This document shows positions 33,075 to 42,017 of a DNA stretch of 64,000 bases, piece after piece. Source of the DNA: UBA7455 sp026713185 (GTDB lineage: Bacteria > Pseudomonadota > Gammaproteobacteria > Pseudomonadales > Azotimanducaceae); the NCBI GenBank assembly GCA_963665785.1, contig OY762456.1, positions 2,480,001 through 2,544,000 on the forward strand. Reading direction: 5' to 3'. Under the pieces are notes generated by a model. That model did no database searches. It saw nothing but the letters and a program-made list of their open reading frames with translations, and was not told the DNA's origin. The position numbers and the translations under genes were made by a program. Within the stretch, counting starts at the first letter, position 1; every line of letters begins with the position of its first letter.

Positions 33075-35142
33075 TAGGGTTATTTCATGCTGGAACCTGA
33101 GCGCGGAGTCTGCGACAGCCCGACGGACTGGGGATGGCCATTTTTGGGGTTGAACGGGTGGGGAACATGCGGGCTTGCGAAAGGCGGTCGGGCCTGTGGT
33201 CAATGCGCCGTTTTCCACTGTCGCTGGGATGCCGCGGGAGGCGCTTGGGCATGCTTGCGGTGGGCCGGCGGTACCTCAGTCCGGCAGGAGGATGGCGTCG
33301 AGGGCTTCCTTGCGCCGCATCATGAAGTGCAAGTTGGCTTCGGGGACATGGTGGAAGCCGCGATGGAAAACGATGGCCAGCACGATGTTGTTGAGCGTGG
33401 CGTTGTTGGCGGGGCCATGGCGGGCGCGGATGCGGCTGGCGTCCTCGCCGAGACTCACGTCGCGCCGATAGTGGTTGCCGTTCTCGATTTGCCAGTGGCC
33501 GCGGTTCCAGGCGAGCAACCGTTCGGGGTCCGCCCGGTCCTCTGGAACGGAGGTGATGCCGAAAGCGGTTTCTTCACTGGTTTCGCCGGTTTTCAGGTCG
33601 GTGCGCTCGCGGGTGACGCGGAACACTTGCTGAGCCTTGTCGAAGGCGAGCGTGCGCGGCGGTAGCGTTTGCACATCAATGCGTCGCGCGTCGATGCGCC
33701 CATGACCCTGCTCCGGTTCGGCGCCGTGATGCCGGACGGCCGCGGCGTTCCAGTCGAGGGTGGTGAGCGCCGCGAACGTCTCGGGGCAGTTGCCCTTGAC
33801 GGCAAGCAGATAGTCGGCGCCGTGCGTCTCGATGATCGTCCGCTCGTTGTCTCGGGTGGTGTGCAGGGCGTCCAGGGTGATCAGGCAACCGCGCACATCG
33901 ACATCCTCCAGCAGCGCCTGGGTCGCGGCGACCTCACCCCCCTCGTCGCGGCAGCAGCGGCTCGCGAGCGGGTGACCGGCGTGGCTCACCAGCGTTACCG
34001 TCTCGAAATGGGTGTCCTCGTTCGTATGGCGGTTGACGCCGCGGATGCGCTTGCCGTCCGCCGCCAGCGCCGGGATGGCCGCCGTCCCGGCGAACCGTGG
34101 CGCTGCCCACTTGCCGAGCACCGCCGCCAAGGCGTCCGGGTCGGTGTCCGCCACCACCCGACAGATCGTCGAGTCCGATGGCGCCACCCAGCGGCCCTCG
34201 GTCGGGTGGCGCCAAGCACCCAGCGCACGCAACGCCTCTTGGTCGAGCAGTTTCGCGAACCGTTCCGTCGCCGCCGGCCCACACAGCCCCGACAATCGCG
34301 CCAGGGCGCAAATGGCCAGCACTGTCTCCAGCCTGTGCTTCCTGCCTTGGCCGCGGCGGCAGTCCGGCAGCGCCGCGAACAACTCCCGTAGCGAGCGTAA
34401 CTCCTGGCGCGAGTACGTCACCTGTGTCGCATGACAGGACCACTCCGGGCAATCCACCGGGTCCGCCAAACGTGCCCGCGCATCCGCACGTAGTGGGCGC
34501 ACGAACATCTCCTTGGGCACCTTGTGCGGGTCCGTGTAGGTGCCGTTGTGGCGTGCAAAGCCCTTGGTGCGGCCCACCCGCAGCCAGTTCGAGGCGTCGT
34601 AGGCACCGCCGTGGAAACGCGACGGGTCCACGAAGGTCTCGGCCAACTCCAACGGATGCCCATGCGTCGCCTCCCAGTCCGCGCTCAAGCGCCGCAGGCT
34701 GCACCCCAGCACCCGCGAGGCCAGGTTCCTGGTCCCCGCCGCTACCGGCAGCATCAAAAACCGCGTGTTGTTGCCGATCAGGTGCAAGCGCCGGAACTGC
34801 ACCGACCGGTGCCAGCCCAGCCAGCGATCCCGCGGTGCGCACTTGAACGCTCCCGATTGCCAGCCCAACAGCGCCAGCCAGTGCCCGCGCCACACCGCGA
34901 CGTGACGCAGCCCGCGGCCCGCGAACTGCCGAAACCCCAGGTAGTGGTGCCGCGCCATGAGATCGTCCCATCGTCGGCGCTCGTCCGGGCGCGCCAGCCG
35001 CACTTCCACCTCGCCCACGACCAACTGAGTCTTGTCGAATCCATCTGCCATGCCCCTTTATACACAAACCGACACCGAAAAGCCAGCCCCCGCTGTCGCC
35101 ATCCTAAAATCAACACCATGCGGCTAGCGTGAAATAGCCCTG
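33075..35142 (-). mobile_element. ISAs1-like insertion sequence carrying a DruA-transposase fusion
   Basis: The ends are matching imperfect inverted repeats: left TAGGGTTATTTCATGCTGG (33075-33093) and right, read inward, CAGGGCTATTTCACGCTAG (35142-35124), 15 of 19 identical. The outermost bases resemble the CAGGG tips of ISAs1-family elements. The 2068-bp element holds one large gene on the minus strand. No clear target duplication is visible (left flank CCTGATTG, right flank TAATCCGG). Composition is far more G+C-rich than the flanks, indicating recent arrival. Confidence 0.8.
33276..35051 (-). CDS. DruA-like (DUF4338) domain fused to ISAs1/H-repeat family DDE transposase
   Basis: 591 residues. 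Residues about 20-210 match the DUF4338 fold of the Druantia anti-phage protein DruA: MARHHYLGFRQFAGRGLRHV, LGWQSGAFKCAPRDRWLGWH, RRLHLIGNNTRFLMLP, NLASRVLGCSLRRLSADW, LAETFVDPSRFHGGAYDASN and GRTKGFARHN. From about 215 to the end it is an ISAs1/H-repeat transposase: an N-terminal associated domain (ALPDCRRGQGRKHRLETVLAI), then the DDE residues in ALAADGKRIRG, LITLDALHTT and HWQIENGNHYRRDV. Both parts look intact and are in one frame. The matched inverted repeats show that the fusion is the cargo of a complete IS. The DruA part may act as an accessory DNA-binding or transposition domain rather than in defence. Whether this architecture is already catalogued I cannot check. Confidence 0.87.
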   Translation of the reverse strand: MADGFDKTQLVVGEVEVRLARPDERRRWDDLMARHHYLGFRQFAGRGLRHVAVWRGHWLALLGWQSGAFKCAPRDRWLGWHRSVQFRRLHLIGNNTRFLMLPVAAGTRNLASRVLGCSLRRLSADWEATHGHPLELAETFVDPSRFHGGAYDASNWLRVGRTKGFARHNGTYTDPHKVPKEMFVRPLRADARARLADPVDCPEWSCHATQVTYSRQELRSLRELFAALPDCRRGQGRKHRLETVLAICALARLSGLCGPAATERFAKLLDQEALRALGAWRHPTEGRWVAPSDSTICRVVADTDPDALAAVLGKWAAPRFAGTAAIPALAADGKRIRGVNRHTNEDTHFETVTLVSHAGHPLASRCCRDEGGEVAATQALLEDVDVRGCLITLDALHTTRDNERTIIETHGADYLLAVKGNCPETFAALTTLDWNAAAVRHHGAEPEQGHGRIDARRIDVQTLPPRTLAFDKAQQVFRVTRERTDLKTGETSEETAFGITSVPEDRADPERLLAWNRGHWQIENGNHYRRDVSLGEDASRIRARHGPANNATLNNIVLAIVFHRGFHHVPEANLHFMMRRKEALDAILLPD

Positions 35143-35230
35143 TAATCCGGTCTATTGATGATTTGCCTCTCATGTCGAATTGTGATCTTCTATAAACATG
35201 AACAGTATCTGCAGAAACTCGTATCTCCAC

Positions 35231-36793
35231 ATGCCAAAGCTACTTCCATTGATCTGTTGTCTTATCCTGTCAGCCTGTTCTGATACCGTAAATGACGTTG
35301 TAGCGACATCCTCGGAAGCGGGTGATGACATGACCATTGCCTGGTACGACGGTACTGTTGACAGTGCCTTTGAACTCGCCAGAGTCAGTGAAAAACCACT
35401 CTTTCTATACTGGGGCGCAGTATGGTGTCCACCCTGTCAGGAGATCAAGAATACCGTTTTCAAAAGCCCACAGTTTGTGGCACGGTCAAAGCTCTTTATT
35501 CCGGTATATCTTGATGGAGACATCGATGATACCCAGGCAATCGGTGAACGATTCGGCGTTCAGGGCTATCCGACGATGATCGTATTCAGTCCCATGGGTG
35601 AAGAGGTGACCAGAATTCCGGGTGGCATTGATATTTCCCGATACAACTCCGTACTGGCAACCAGTCTCGATGCCATGCGTCCGACTTCAATGTTGGTGAA
35701 GCTCGCGCTTGAGTCACCTGAATCGTTGCAGGAGAGTGACTACCCACAGCTTGCCTGGTATTCCTGGAACCAGGATTTTACGGCCGTCCCGGAAAATGTG
35801 GACAAAGCTGAATTGTTCGAAAAACTTGCCGGACTGGCTGAAGGCCATCATCCGGAAGCCAGTGCAAGACTCTATATGCAATCTCTTCTGGCCCGGGTGG
35901 ATGCCATGGAAACATCTGAAACTGCCATTCAGGGTCAGTCAACCGGTGCCTTTGAACGTGTCTCCAGAATCCTTTCCAACCCTGCCGTGATCCTTGCCTG
36001 TTGGGATTCAGTTGCCTATAACAGCGAAAAGATTCTGTCACTGAGCATATTCAGTGATAAGGAGAAAGCAACATTGAAACCTGTCTGGGCGGAATCCGTC
36101 TTTTCATTAAGGTCACATCCTTCACTTTCCACCGCAGAACAACTTGCCGGCTGGTTGCCAAGACTGCAGTTACACTTTGCCGATGGATTATCCGACCCGA
36201 TACCGGCGGAATGGACAAAACAGTTGCATCCTGAACTTCAGTCTGCTGACGACATGACCCGGAACGTCAATGCAAGGCAAAGCGTCATCAGCCAGATCAG
36301 CTACATCTACCGGAAAGCAAACCTGATGGACAACGCCAGAACATTGCTTCTGGCGGAACTGGACAAATCATCATCTCCTTATTACTTCATGAGCAGTCTG
36401 TCTTTACTGGCAGAGGAAACCGACAATGTTGAAGAGGCAATTGACTGGAGCCGAAAGGCTTTTGAGTCATCCACAGGCGCCGCAACCCGATTTCAGTGGG
36501 GAGCCAGTTATGTACGAACCCTGATCAGACTATCACCTGATGACAGCGATACCATAATGGCAGTCTCGATGAATCTGTTCGATGTACTTCAAGATGGACA
36601 TGAGGTATTTGCCGGTCGAAATTTTAATGTACTGAGCACACTTCAGACAGCGCTGACAGACTGGCAAATAGCTGCGCTGGTTGATTTTGAGCAATTTAAC
36701 GATAATCTTCAGCAATTGTGTGATACCCAGGTACCCGAATCCACGGCGGCGGAAAACTGTCATTCATTGCTCAATGCTGAACAGAGCAGTTAA
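35231..36793 (+). CDS. Thioredoxin-fold lipoprotein
   Basis: The ATG at 35231 is preferred because it gives a compact lipoprotein signal (MPKLLPLICCLILSAC). An in-frame ATG at 35198 would add 11 residues. Residues about 50-150 form a thioredoxin domain with the redox motif WCPPC in LYWGAVWCPPCQEIKNTVF, then FIPVYLDGDIDD and the cis-Pro region VQGYPTMIVFSPMGEE. The remaining roughly 370 residues are helical and repeat-like, with no motif I can name. It is inferred to be a periplasmic disulfide or thiol-handling protein anchored to a membrane. It stands alone, just after the insertion sequence, with no visible operon partner. Confidence 0.82.
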   Translation: MPKLLPLICCLILSACSDTVNDVVATSSEAGDDMTIAWYDGTVDSAFELARVSEKPLFLYWGAVWCPPCQEIKNTVFKSPQFVARSKLFIPVYLDGDIDDTQAIGERFGVQGYPTMIVFSPMGEEVTRIPGGIDISRYNSVLATSLDAMRPTSMLVKLALESPESLQESDYPQLAWYSWNQDFTAVPENVDKAELFEKLAGLAEGHHPEASARLYMQSLLARVDAMETSETAIQGQSTGAFERVSRILSNPAVILACWDSVAYNSEKILSLSIFSDKEKATLKPVWAESVFSLRSHPSLSTAEQLAGWLPRLQLHFADGLSDPIPAEWTKQLHPELQSADDMTRNVNARQSVISQISYIYRKANLMDNARTLLLAELDKSSSPYYFMSSLSLLAEETDNVEEAIDWSRKAFESSTGAATRFQWGASYVRTLIRLSPDDSDTIMAVSMNLFDVLQDGHEVFAGRNFNVLSTLQTALTDWQIAALVDFEQFNDNLQQLCDTQVPESTAAENCHSLLNAEQSS

Positions 36794-36920
36794 TTAGTTC
36801 CTGTCCAGAAAATCGACTTCTGAGAGTTTTAGTTACGACATTCGCATATTGTTGGTTTAAAAATCAATGGCTTGACAGGAAGTAATCACCTCGGTGTTGA
36901 ATTCTCGAACAAGAACTAAT
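36793..36920. repeat. Short inverted-repeat-bounded segment
   Basis: ATTAGTTCCTGTCC (36793-36806) is matched in inverse by 36907-36920 (read inward ATTAGTTCTTGTTC), 12 of 14 bases. The left copy starts in the stop codon of the thioredoxin gene. This could be a very small non-autonomous element or chance. Confidence 0.3.
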
Positions 36921-36989
36921 CAGCTTCCACCTTGATGTTTGCTATTGACGTCATATACTGACACGTCATGGAAACAGCCTGGATATCAC

Positions 36990-38030
36990 ATGAGTAAATT
37001 CAAGGTAAAACGTCGATCCCTGCTTCAAAGCATCTCCATGCTGGTTGCGGGTGGAGGTGCACTGCTCAAAACAGGGAATCTTCAGGCTGCTGTGGAGCAG
37101 GCTACCCGGTCCATTGCCGGTTGGCCCGGGATGGAATACCGAAAACTCGGCAAAACCAATTTTGAGGGCAGCCGTCTGGTTTTTGGTTGTGGCGCCGCTC
37201 TCTCCAGGGGTCAGGCGAACGACCTTCTTGAACCTGCCTTTGAATCCGGCATCAACGTTTTTGACGTTGGTTACAGTGGCTACTATCGTGCTGCAGAACG
37301 CAACCTTGGCCAGTTTTTAAAGCAACACCGCGATGATGTGTTGCTCATTTCAAAAGCCCCGGCCGGCGATATCAAAGCTGGCCAGACCCTCAACACTGCC
37401 CAGGCTCGTCAGGCCGCCACAGTCTGGACAAAATCCATGGAGGGCAGCCTTCGTGAATTACAGGTAGAACACATGGATGCCTATTACCTGATGGCAGTCA
37501 ATAATGTTGATCTTGTACGCAGTGAGGAAATTCTCAGAGCGTTTGAGCATGCAAAAGCTGCTGGAAAAGTCTCGCATCTTGGCCTCAGCACGCATGAAAA
37601 CGCGGAAGCTGTATTATTATCGGCAGTGGAAACCGGCAGTTACAGTCTGGCGCAGATAGCGATTACACCGGATGGATGGTATGACTGGAAATCCAGAAAA
37701 ACCCTTGAAGGCTCGCCAGATATGCTCAGCCTCAGACCGGTTCTGGACAAAGCCCGTAAAGCAGGTATCGGATTGATAGGAATGAAAGCAGGCAGGCACC
37801 TGGCAGGCAGGAGAATCACCGGATGGGGGTCGCCAGATGCGTTTGATGGTTATTATCCCGAGAATTTGATGAATACCGGACTTAACGCATTCCAGCGCAG
37901 CTATGCCTATGTCCTGGCCAATGGTCTGGATGCAGTCAATGCGGATATGCAGCAGTGGCAACACCTAAAAGAAAATTTCATCGCTGCAACTACCGCCCAG
38001 ACCCACTTCTTTTTTCAAGAGACCGTCTGA
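36990..38030 (+). CDS. Aldo/keto reductase with twin-arginine-type leader
   Basis: It starts at ATG 36990 (MSKFKVKRRSLLQSISMLVAGGGALLK). The RR followed by a hydrophobic stretch looks like a Tat leader, so export of a folded, cofactor-loaded enzyme is inferred. The mature part has the AKR barrel pattern: MEYRKLGKTNFEGSRLVFG, AFESGINVFDVGYSGYYRAAERNLGQFLK (Asp and Tyr of the active site), VLLISKAP (Lys), WTKSMEGSLRELQVEHMDAYYL and GKVSHLGLSTHE. At the usual LLH position the sequence reads YYLMAVNN, so the fourth tetrad residue (His) appears absent, and catalysis may be altered. It is a single gene upstream of the cobalamin-regulated btuB. Confidence 0.82.
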   Translation: MSKFKVKRRSLLQSISMLVAGGGALLKTGNLQAAVEQATRSIAGWPGMEYRKLGKTNFEGSRLVFGCGAALSRGQANDLLEPAFESGINVFDVGYSGYYRAAERNLGQFLKQHRDDVLLISKAPAGDIKAGQTLNTAQARQAATVWTKSMEGSLRELQVEHMDAYYLMAVNNVDLVRSEEILRAFEHAKAAGKVSHLGLSTHENAEAVLLSAVETGSYSLAQIAITPDGWYDWKSRKTLEGSPDMLSLRPVLDKARKAGIGLIGMKAGRHLAGRRITGWGSPDAFDGYYPENLMNTGLNAFQRSYAYVLANGLDAVNADMQQWQHLKENFIAATTAQTHFFFQETV

Positions 38031-38105
38031 TCCCGGGAATCATTCCGGATAGTCGAATGCATTCAGGAGACCGTCTGATCCCGGAAATCATTCCGGATGG
38101 TCGAA
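38019..38105 (+). repeat. Two 39-bp direct repeats with internal near-palindrome
   Basis: The copies at 38019-38057 and 38067-38105 begin GAGACCGTCTGATCCCGG and differ at two bases. The first copy includes the last codons and the stop of the aldo/keto reductase gene. Each holds CCGGGAATCATTCCGG-like dyad symmetry that could fold as a hairpin. No T-tract follows. Confidence 0.8.
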
Positions 38106-38220
38106 ACTACACTGCCATCTGATACATGGATGAATTAAATTCCTGTATTTTCAATTGAAAGTTTTCTCACAGATACTAATGAAAATGTTCCCACAGACAA
38201 AAAATATGTTAGGATGTTTT

Positions 38221-38422
38221 CTGTGTAAGGTGTTCTCAAGTCATCCGACAAGAGAATGAAACGGGAAGCCAGTACGGCACAAATGAGCTAAAGCTGGCGC
38301 TGCCCCCGCAACGGTAGACGAGTGTGTTTCTTTAACATGCCACTGTGCATAACTGCATGGGAAGGCGAAGATAACCAGATGTATTCATCAACTCGTGAGC
38401 CCGGAGACCGGCCCGACACGTA
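38221..38422 (+). promoter_or_regulatory. Cobalamin riboswitch
   Basis: The hallmark B12 box GCTGCCCCCGCAACGGTA is at 38299-38316, preceded by GGGAAGCCAGTACGGCAC. The 3' conserved segment GAGCCCGGAGACCGGCC is at 38397-38413. Closing P1 pairs TGTGT near 38222 with ACACG near 38417. It stands about 90 bases upstream of btuB. No intrinsic terminator follows. A CACTC-GGGTGA-GAGTG hairpin lies just before the Shine-Dalgarno site, so control is probably at translation. Confidence 0.93.
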
Positions 38423-38510
38423 GTATTTTCAGTCACGAAGGACATGATCTAAAAGTTCCTGAAGGCTGCTTTGTCATTTAATTCACTCGGGTGAGAGTGG
38501 GAGGGATGTT

Positions 38511-40409
38511 TTGAGAATTATTATTCTGTCTGTAGTATTGATATGTGTATCTTCCTTTTCATGGGCCGAGGAAGCCCTTGAATCCATCACTGTAACCGCG
38601 TCCAGAACGCCGCTGAAAATCCATGAAGCGGGCAGTTCGATCATTATCATCACCAGGGAGCAGATTTTACAGCGCAATGCTGAAAATCTTGCCATGCTGC
38701 TTCGGAATATTCCGGGTATGGCGGTAAGTCAGCAGGGTGCGCCGGGTAGTCTGGCCCAGGTCCGGGTGCGTGGAGCGGAAGCCAACCAGGTTCTGGTTCT
38801 GATTGACGGTGTTGAGGCCAACGACATCGCCCAGGGAAGCGAATTCAACTTTGCAACGATGCTTACCCATCAGATTGAACGCCTGGAAATCGTACTGGGT
38901 CCACAAAGTGCGTTGTGGGGCAGTGATGCGTTATCCGGCGTTATCAATGTGATCACACGACCACCACAAGACACTGATTCCACTATGGATATAGCACTTG
39001 AAACCGGTTCCTTCGGCAGTGTCATTGCCACTGCTTCGGTCAGTGCAGGCAATAAAAACAACCATGTTCAGTTAAGCATGGACCGACTGAGTACTGATGG
39101 TACCAATATTGCCAGACAGGGTAGTGAGGAGGATGGATACAGCAACACAACCTTTAATCTGACAGGAACCTTCACACCCGGAAGTCTACTGTCAATCAAC
39201 TATAATTTGAGGCAATCGGATATCACGACAGAGTTTGACGACATTGACTTCAGGATTACAGGATTACCGGTAGATGCAGATTTCGTCACTGAAACAGAAC
39301 AACTGTATGGCGGTGTCACCGCACAGCTCAGCAATCTTGACGGCGATCTCGACCAGATTGTCTCCCTCGCCAGGACCGATACCGACAACGTCAACCGTAC
39401 TGCATCTCCCACAAACAGTATATTTCGCGGTGCCAAGGATCAATTCCGTTACCAGACTAACTTTTACCAGGGGAAAAAGGTCTTCACCGGCGTCCTGGAG
39501 TATGAAGTGGAGGATTACCAGCAACGGGGAGCTGAATCTTTCTTTGGCAATCCCAACAGAGATCTGAGTACCAGCACAAGTAGCGCCGCCATCGAATACC
39601 GGCATGACCTGGATGTTCTGAACCTCTCATTAAGTGCGCGATATGACGATAATTCCGATTTCGAAAGCATATACAGTTGGCGGGCAACGGCCGTCTGGCA
39701 TATCAACAGTTCGATGAGTATTCACTCATCAATGGGAGAAGGTGTAAAAAATCCGACCTTCACAGAGCGGTTTGGTTTTTTTGATACTTTTTTGGGTAAC
39801 CCGGGTCTGGAACCGGAGCGATCATTCAGTTGGGAGACAGGTTTTCGAAAATCTTTCCTTGATAACAGGATGAACCTCTCTGCAACCTGGTATCAAGCCA
39901 TTCTTGAAAACGAGATCAACGGGTTCGTTTTCAATCCGGATACAGGCAGATTCACTGCAGAAAACACCAGTGAAGAGTCAAATCGTCAAGGCGCTGAATT
40001 ACAGTTTTCATTTGATCTCAGTGAATCGATCACACTGTTGACCGCATACAGTTACCTCGATGCAACACAGAGTGACATTACCGGCACTCCTGTCACCGAA
40101 GTCCGGCGGCCCAAAAATTCTGCCTCGATCAGTGCGGAATTTTCATGGCCGGGGATCAATATTAACGTTTCGATGAATCATACCGGCAAACAGGAAGACG
40201 ATTTTTTTCCTCCATTTCCCGCCCCCCAGGAGAGGGTTGAACTCGATGGCTATACACTGGTAAACCTGACTGCCAGTTACCGTCTCTCGGAGCGTATAGT
40301 ACTTTCGGCCCGGCTTGAGAATATTTTTGATGAAAATTATGAAGAAGTCCTGGGTTTCTCATCACCCGGGTTCAGCGCCTACGGTGGCATCAGATACGTT
40401 TTCCGGTGA
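38511..40409 (+). CDS. btuB: TonB-dependent vitamin B12 receptor
   Basis: The start is TTG 38511, just after GGGAGGG. The ATG at 38506 is followed at once by a TGA and is unusable. 632 residues: signal peptide ending SFSWAEE, a TonB box-like ESITVTASRTP, a plug domain (LQRNAENLAMLLRNIPGMAVSQ, QVRVRGAEANQVLVLIDGVEAND, IERLEIVLGPQSALWGSDALSGVINVIT) and a barrel ending GGIRYVFR. The cobalamin riboswitch upstream identifies the substrate as B12 or a corrinoid. No btuCDF genes are adjacent. The 3' end overlaps the convergent permease gene by 20 bases. Confidence 0.92.
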   Translation: MRIIILSVVLICVSSFSWAEEALESITVTASRTPLKIHEAGSSIIIITREQILQRNAENLAMLLRNIPGMAVSQQGAPGSLAQVRVRGAEANQVLVLIDGVEANDIAQGSEFNFATMLTHQIERLEIVLGPQSALWGSDALSGVINVITRPPQDTDSTMDIALETGSFGSVIATASVSAGNKNNHVQLSMDRLSTDGTNIARQGSEEDGYSNTTFNLTGTFTPGSLLSINYNLRQSDITTEFDDIDFRITGLPVDADFVTETEQLYGGVTAQLSNLDGDLDQIVSLARTDTDNVNRTASPTNSIFRGAKDQFRYQTNFYQGKKVFTGVLEYEVEDYQQRGAESFFGNPNRDLSTSTSSAAIEYRHDLDVLNLSLSARYDDNSDFESIYSWRATAVWHINSSMSIHSSMGEGVKNPTFTERFGFFDTFLGNPGLEPERSFSWETGFRKSFLDNRMNLSATWYQAILENEINGFVFNPDTGRFTAENTSEESNRQGAELQFSFDLSESITLLTAYSYLDATQSDITGTPVTEVRRPKNSASISAEFSWPGININVSMNHTGKQEDDFFPPFPAPQERVELDGYTLVNLTASYRLSERIVLSARLENIFDENYEEVLGFSSPGFSAYGGIRYVFR

Positions 40410-41703
40410 CCAGATAAAACAACGCACCGGTAAAGATAATGGCCAGTCCCGCCAGTCCCTCTACCGGGTTGTTCAACATGATATAGACCAGGGTCCAGGA
40501 AGTGATCGCAAGATATACCAACGGTGTAATCGGATACCCCCAGGTCTTATACGCACCTTGCTGGTTCATCCCTCGCCACCGTAATACAAACACACCCAGA
40601 ATCGTAATAAAAGTGTTCAGTGTCAGTACAAAACTGGTAAACAGCAAAACCGATTCAAAACTGGCTGTCAAAATAAATAGTACTGCCAGCAGGGATTGAC
40701 AAACAATCGCAATGACCGGTACGCCATGCCGGTTGGTTCGTGACAGCCAGCGAAAAGTTACAAAGTCCTCACCTATCACCTGCAAAACCCGGGGTCCGGC
40801 CATGGTCATTGCACTCACCGTGGAAACAAACAACAGGGCGAATACAATCGAGATCAACATATATCCCGTATTGTCTCCCAGAGCATACCTGGCTGCGATC
40901 AGAGCGATTTCCGTTTCCCCTTCCAGCGCAGACATGGGAGCAGCTAACAGAAAGCTGTAATTAAGCATGATGTATAACACCATGACTACACTGGTTCCCG
41001 CCACGAGTACCAGTGGCAGGTGACGCCGCGGGTCCTCCATTTCACTGATCATATACACGGCAGCATTCCAGCCGGTATAGGCATACCCAACAAAAATCAG
41101 GGCAACAGCAAATGTGCCGGTCACCAGCATTGCCCAGTCTTCAGGCATTGGCTTGAGGGATACAGGCTGAGGGTTGTCGGATACTGTCAGTACCATAAGC
41201 ACAAACAAAGTGAGTAACAGCACTTTTATCGAGGTAAAAATCATCTGAGTATGGCTGCTGGATCGTCTTGAGATACTGTGGAATATGGCGAGCAGCAAGA
41301 CCAGCGAAATAGCGGCCAGGGACGGGGGAATTCCGGGTGCAGCCGGTTGGAGATACGCTGCAAAAGTCATTGCGACCAGTGCCGTGGGTGCGGCAAAGCC
41401 GACTGTCACCGATACCCACCCGGAGATAAACCCGAACATCGGATGATACAGCCGGGACAGGAAGTGATACTCGCCACCGGAACGTGGCAGATTTGCCCCC
41501 AGCTCAGCGTATGTCAGTGCACCGCACAATGCGGTGACGCCGCCAACCAGCCATAACATCAATAGTACAAATGGAGATTGAATGTCCTGCAACTGGTAAC
41601 CCAGACTGACAAAAACGCCGGTACCAATCATATTGGCAATGACTATCGCGACAGCGGTCCGGGGCGGAAAACGAAATTCAGTCACCAAACTCTTACCAAA
41701 CAT
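40390..41703 (-). CDS. APC-superfamily amino acid permease
   Basis: 437 residues with about 12 hydrophobic segments. The first membrane helix holds the glycine-rich AIVIANMIGTGVFVSLGYQL characteristic of APC transporters, followed by ALCGALTYAELGANLPRSGGEYHFLSRLYHP, the conserved YAELG region. Substrate cannot be read from sequence; the organisation resembles amino acid exchangers and permeases of the LAT/APC type. The gene converges on btuB and overlaps its end. Its own start codon lies in a 37-bp segment that is repeated 250 bases upstream. Confidence 0.88.
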   Translation of the reverse strand: MFGKSLVTEFRFPPRTAVAIVIANMIGTGVFVSLGYQLQDIQSPFVLLMLWLVGGVTALCGALTYAELGANLPRSGGEYHFLSRLYHPMFGFISGWVSVTVGFAAPTALVAMTFAAYLQPAAPGIPPSLAAISLVLLLAIFHSISRRSSSHTQMIFTSIKVLLLTLFVLMVLTVSDNPQPVSLKPMPEDWAMLVTGTFAVALIFVGYAYTGWNAAVYMISEMEDPRRHLPLVLVAGTSVVMVLYIMLNYSFLLAAPMSALEGETEIALIAARYALGDNTGYMLISIVFALLFVSTVSAMTMAGPRVLQVIGEDFVTFRWLSRTNRHGVPVIAIVCQSLLAVLFILTASFESVLLFTSFVLTLNTFITILGVFVLRWRGMNQQGAYKTWGYPITPLVYLAITSWTLVYIMLNNPVEGLAGLAIIFTGALFYLVTGKRI

Positions 41704-41984
41704 GACGAAGTAAATCCAAGTATACCGGCCTGTACGATACTAAAAAATAAGAACGGCATCCGACCCACAGCAGATGGCTTTGGGGTGTTCATTTGCGTAA
41801 GCATAATGTCGGAGCGCCGAGCTGGAGGAGCATGACTACAGGCATGCGGGGGAAGCTCGGGAATCCGGGAGGGACGCACAGACGCTGGTGCAAATGAATG
41901 CCCCAAAGCCATCTGCGAACACACTCGTTAATGAAGCAAGCTCTCATAAACATGACGAAGAAAATCCAGGTAAGCCGGCCTGTT
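41698..41984. repeat. Imperfect 37-bp direct repeat flanking the MITE-like element
   Basis: 41698-41734 and 41948-41984 share AAACATGACGAAG, AAATCCA, GT and CCGGCCTGT, about 32 of 37 positions. The first copy spans the permease start codon. The direct repeat encloses the inverted-repeat element at 41745-41940. Confidence 0.7.
41745..41940. repeat. MITE-like element, complete copy
   Basis: 27-bp terminal segments are inverted to each other: 41770-41796 (GCAGATGGCTTTGGGGTG and on) and 41890-41916, differing at two bases. Half-copies occur at 46665-46777 (left half) and 55352-55428 (right half). Homology with those copies extends beyond the inverted repeats on both sides (AAATAAGAAC to the left, TTAATxAAGCAA to the right). 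Short frames inside it are unlikely to be genes. Confidence 0.8.
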
Positions 41985-42017
41985 TGCTGCGCGACAGCGG
42001 CAGGGCGGTTTTTGGCA

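Noticed and set aside
33276..35051. A Druantia defence system
   Set aside because: Only a DruA-like domain is present. There is no DruB-E helicase or partner gene, and the domain is fused to a transposase inside an IS with matched ends, so a mobile-element role is the better reading.
33934..35067. 377-codon alternative frame over the DruA-transposase gene
   Set aside because: Low-complexity Gly/Arg/Ala product in a G+C-rich gene. The DUF4338 and DDE motifs are all in the other minus-strand frame.
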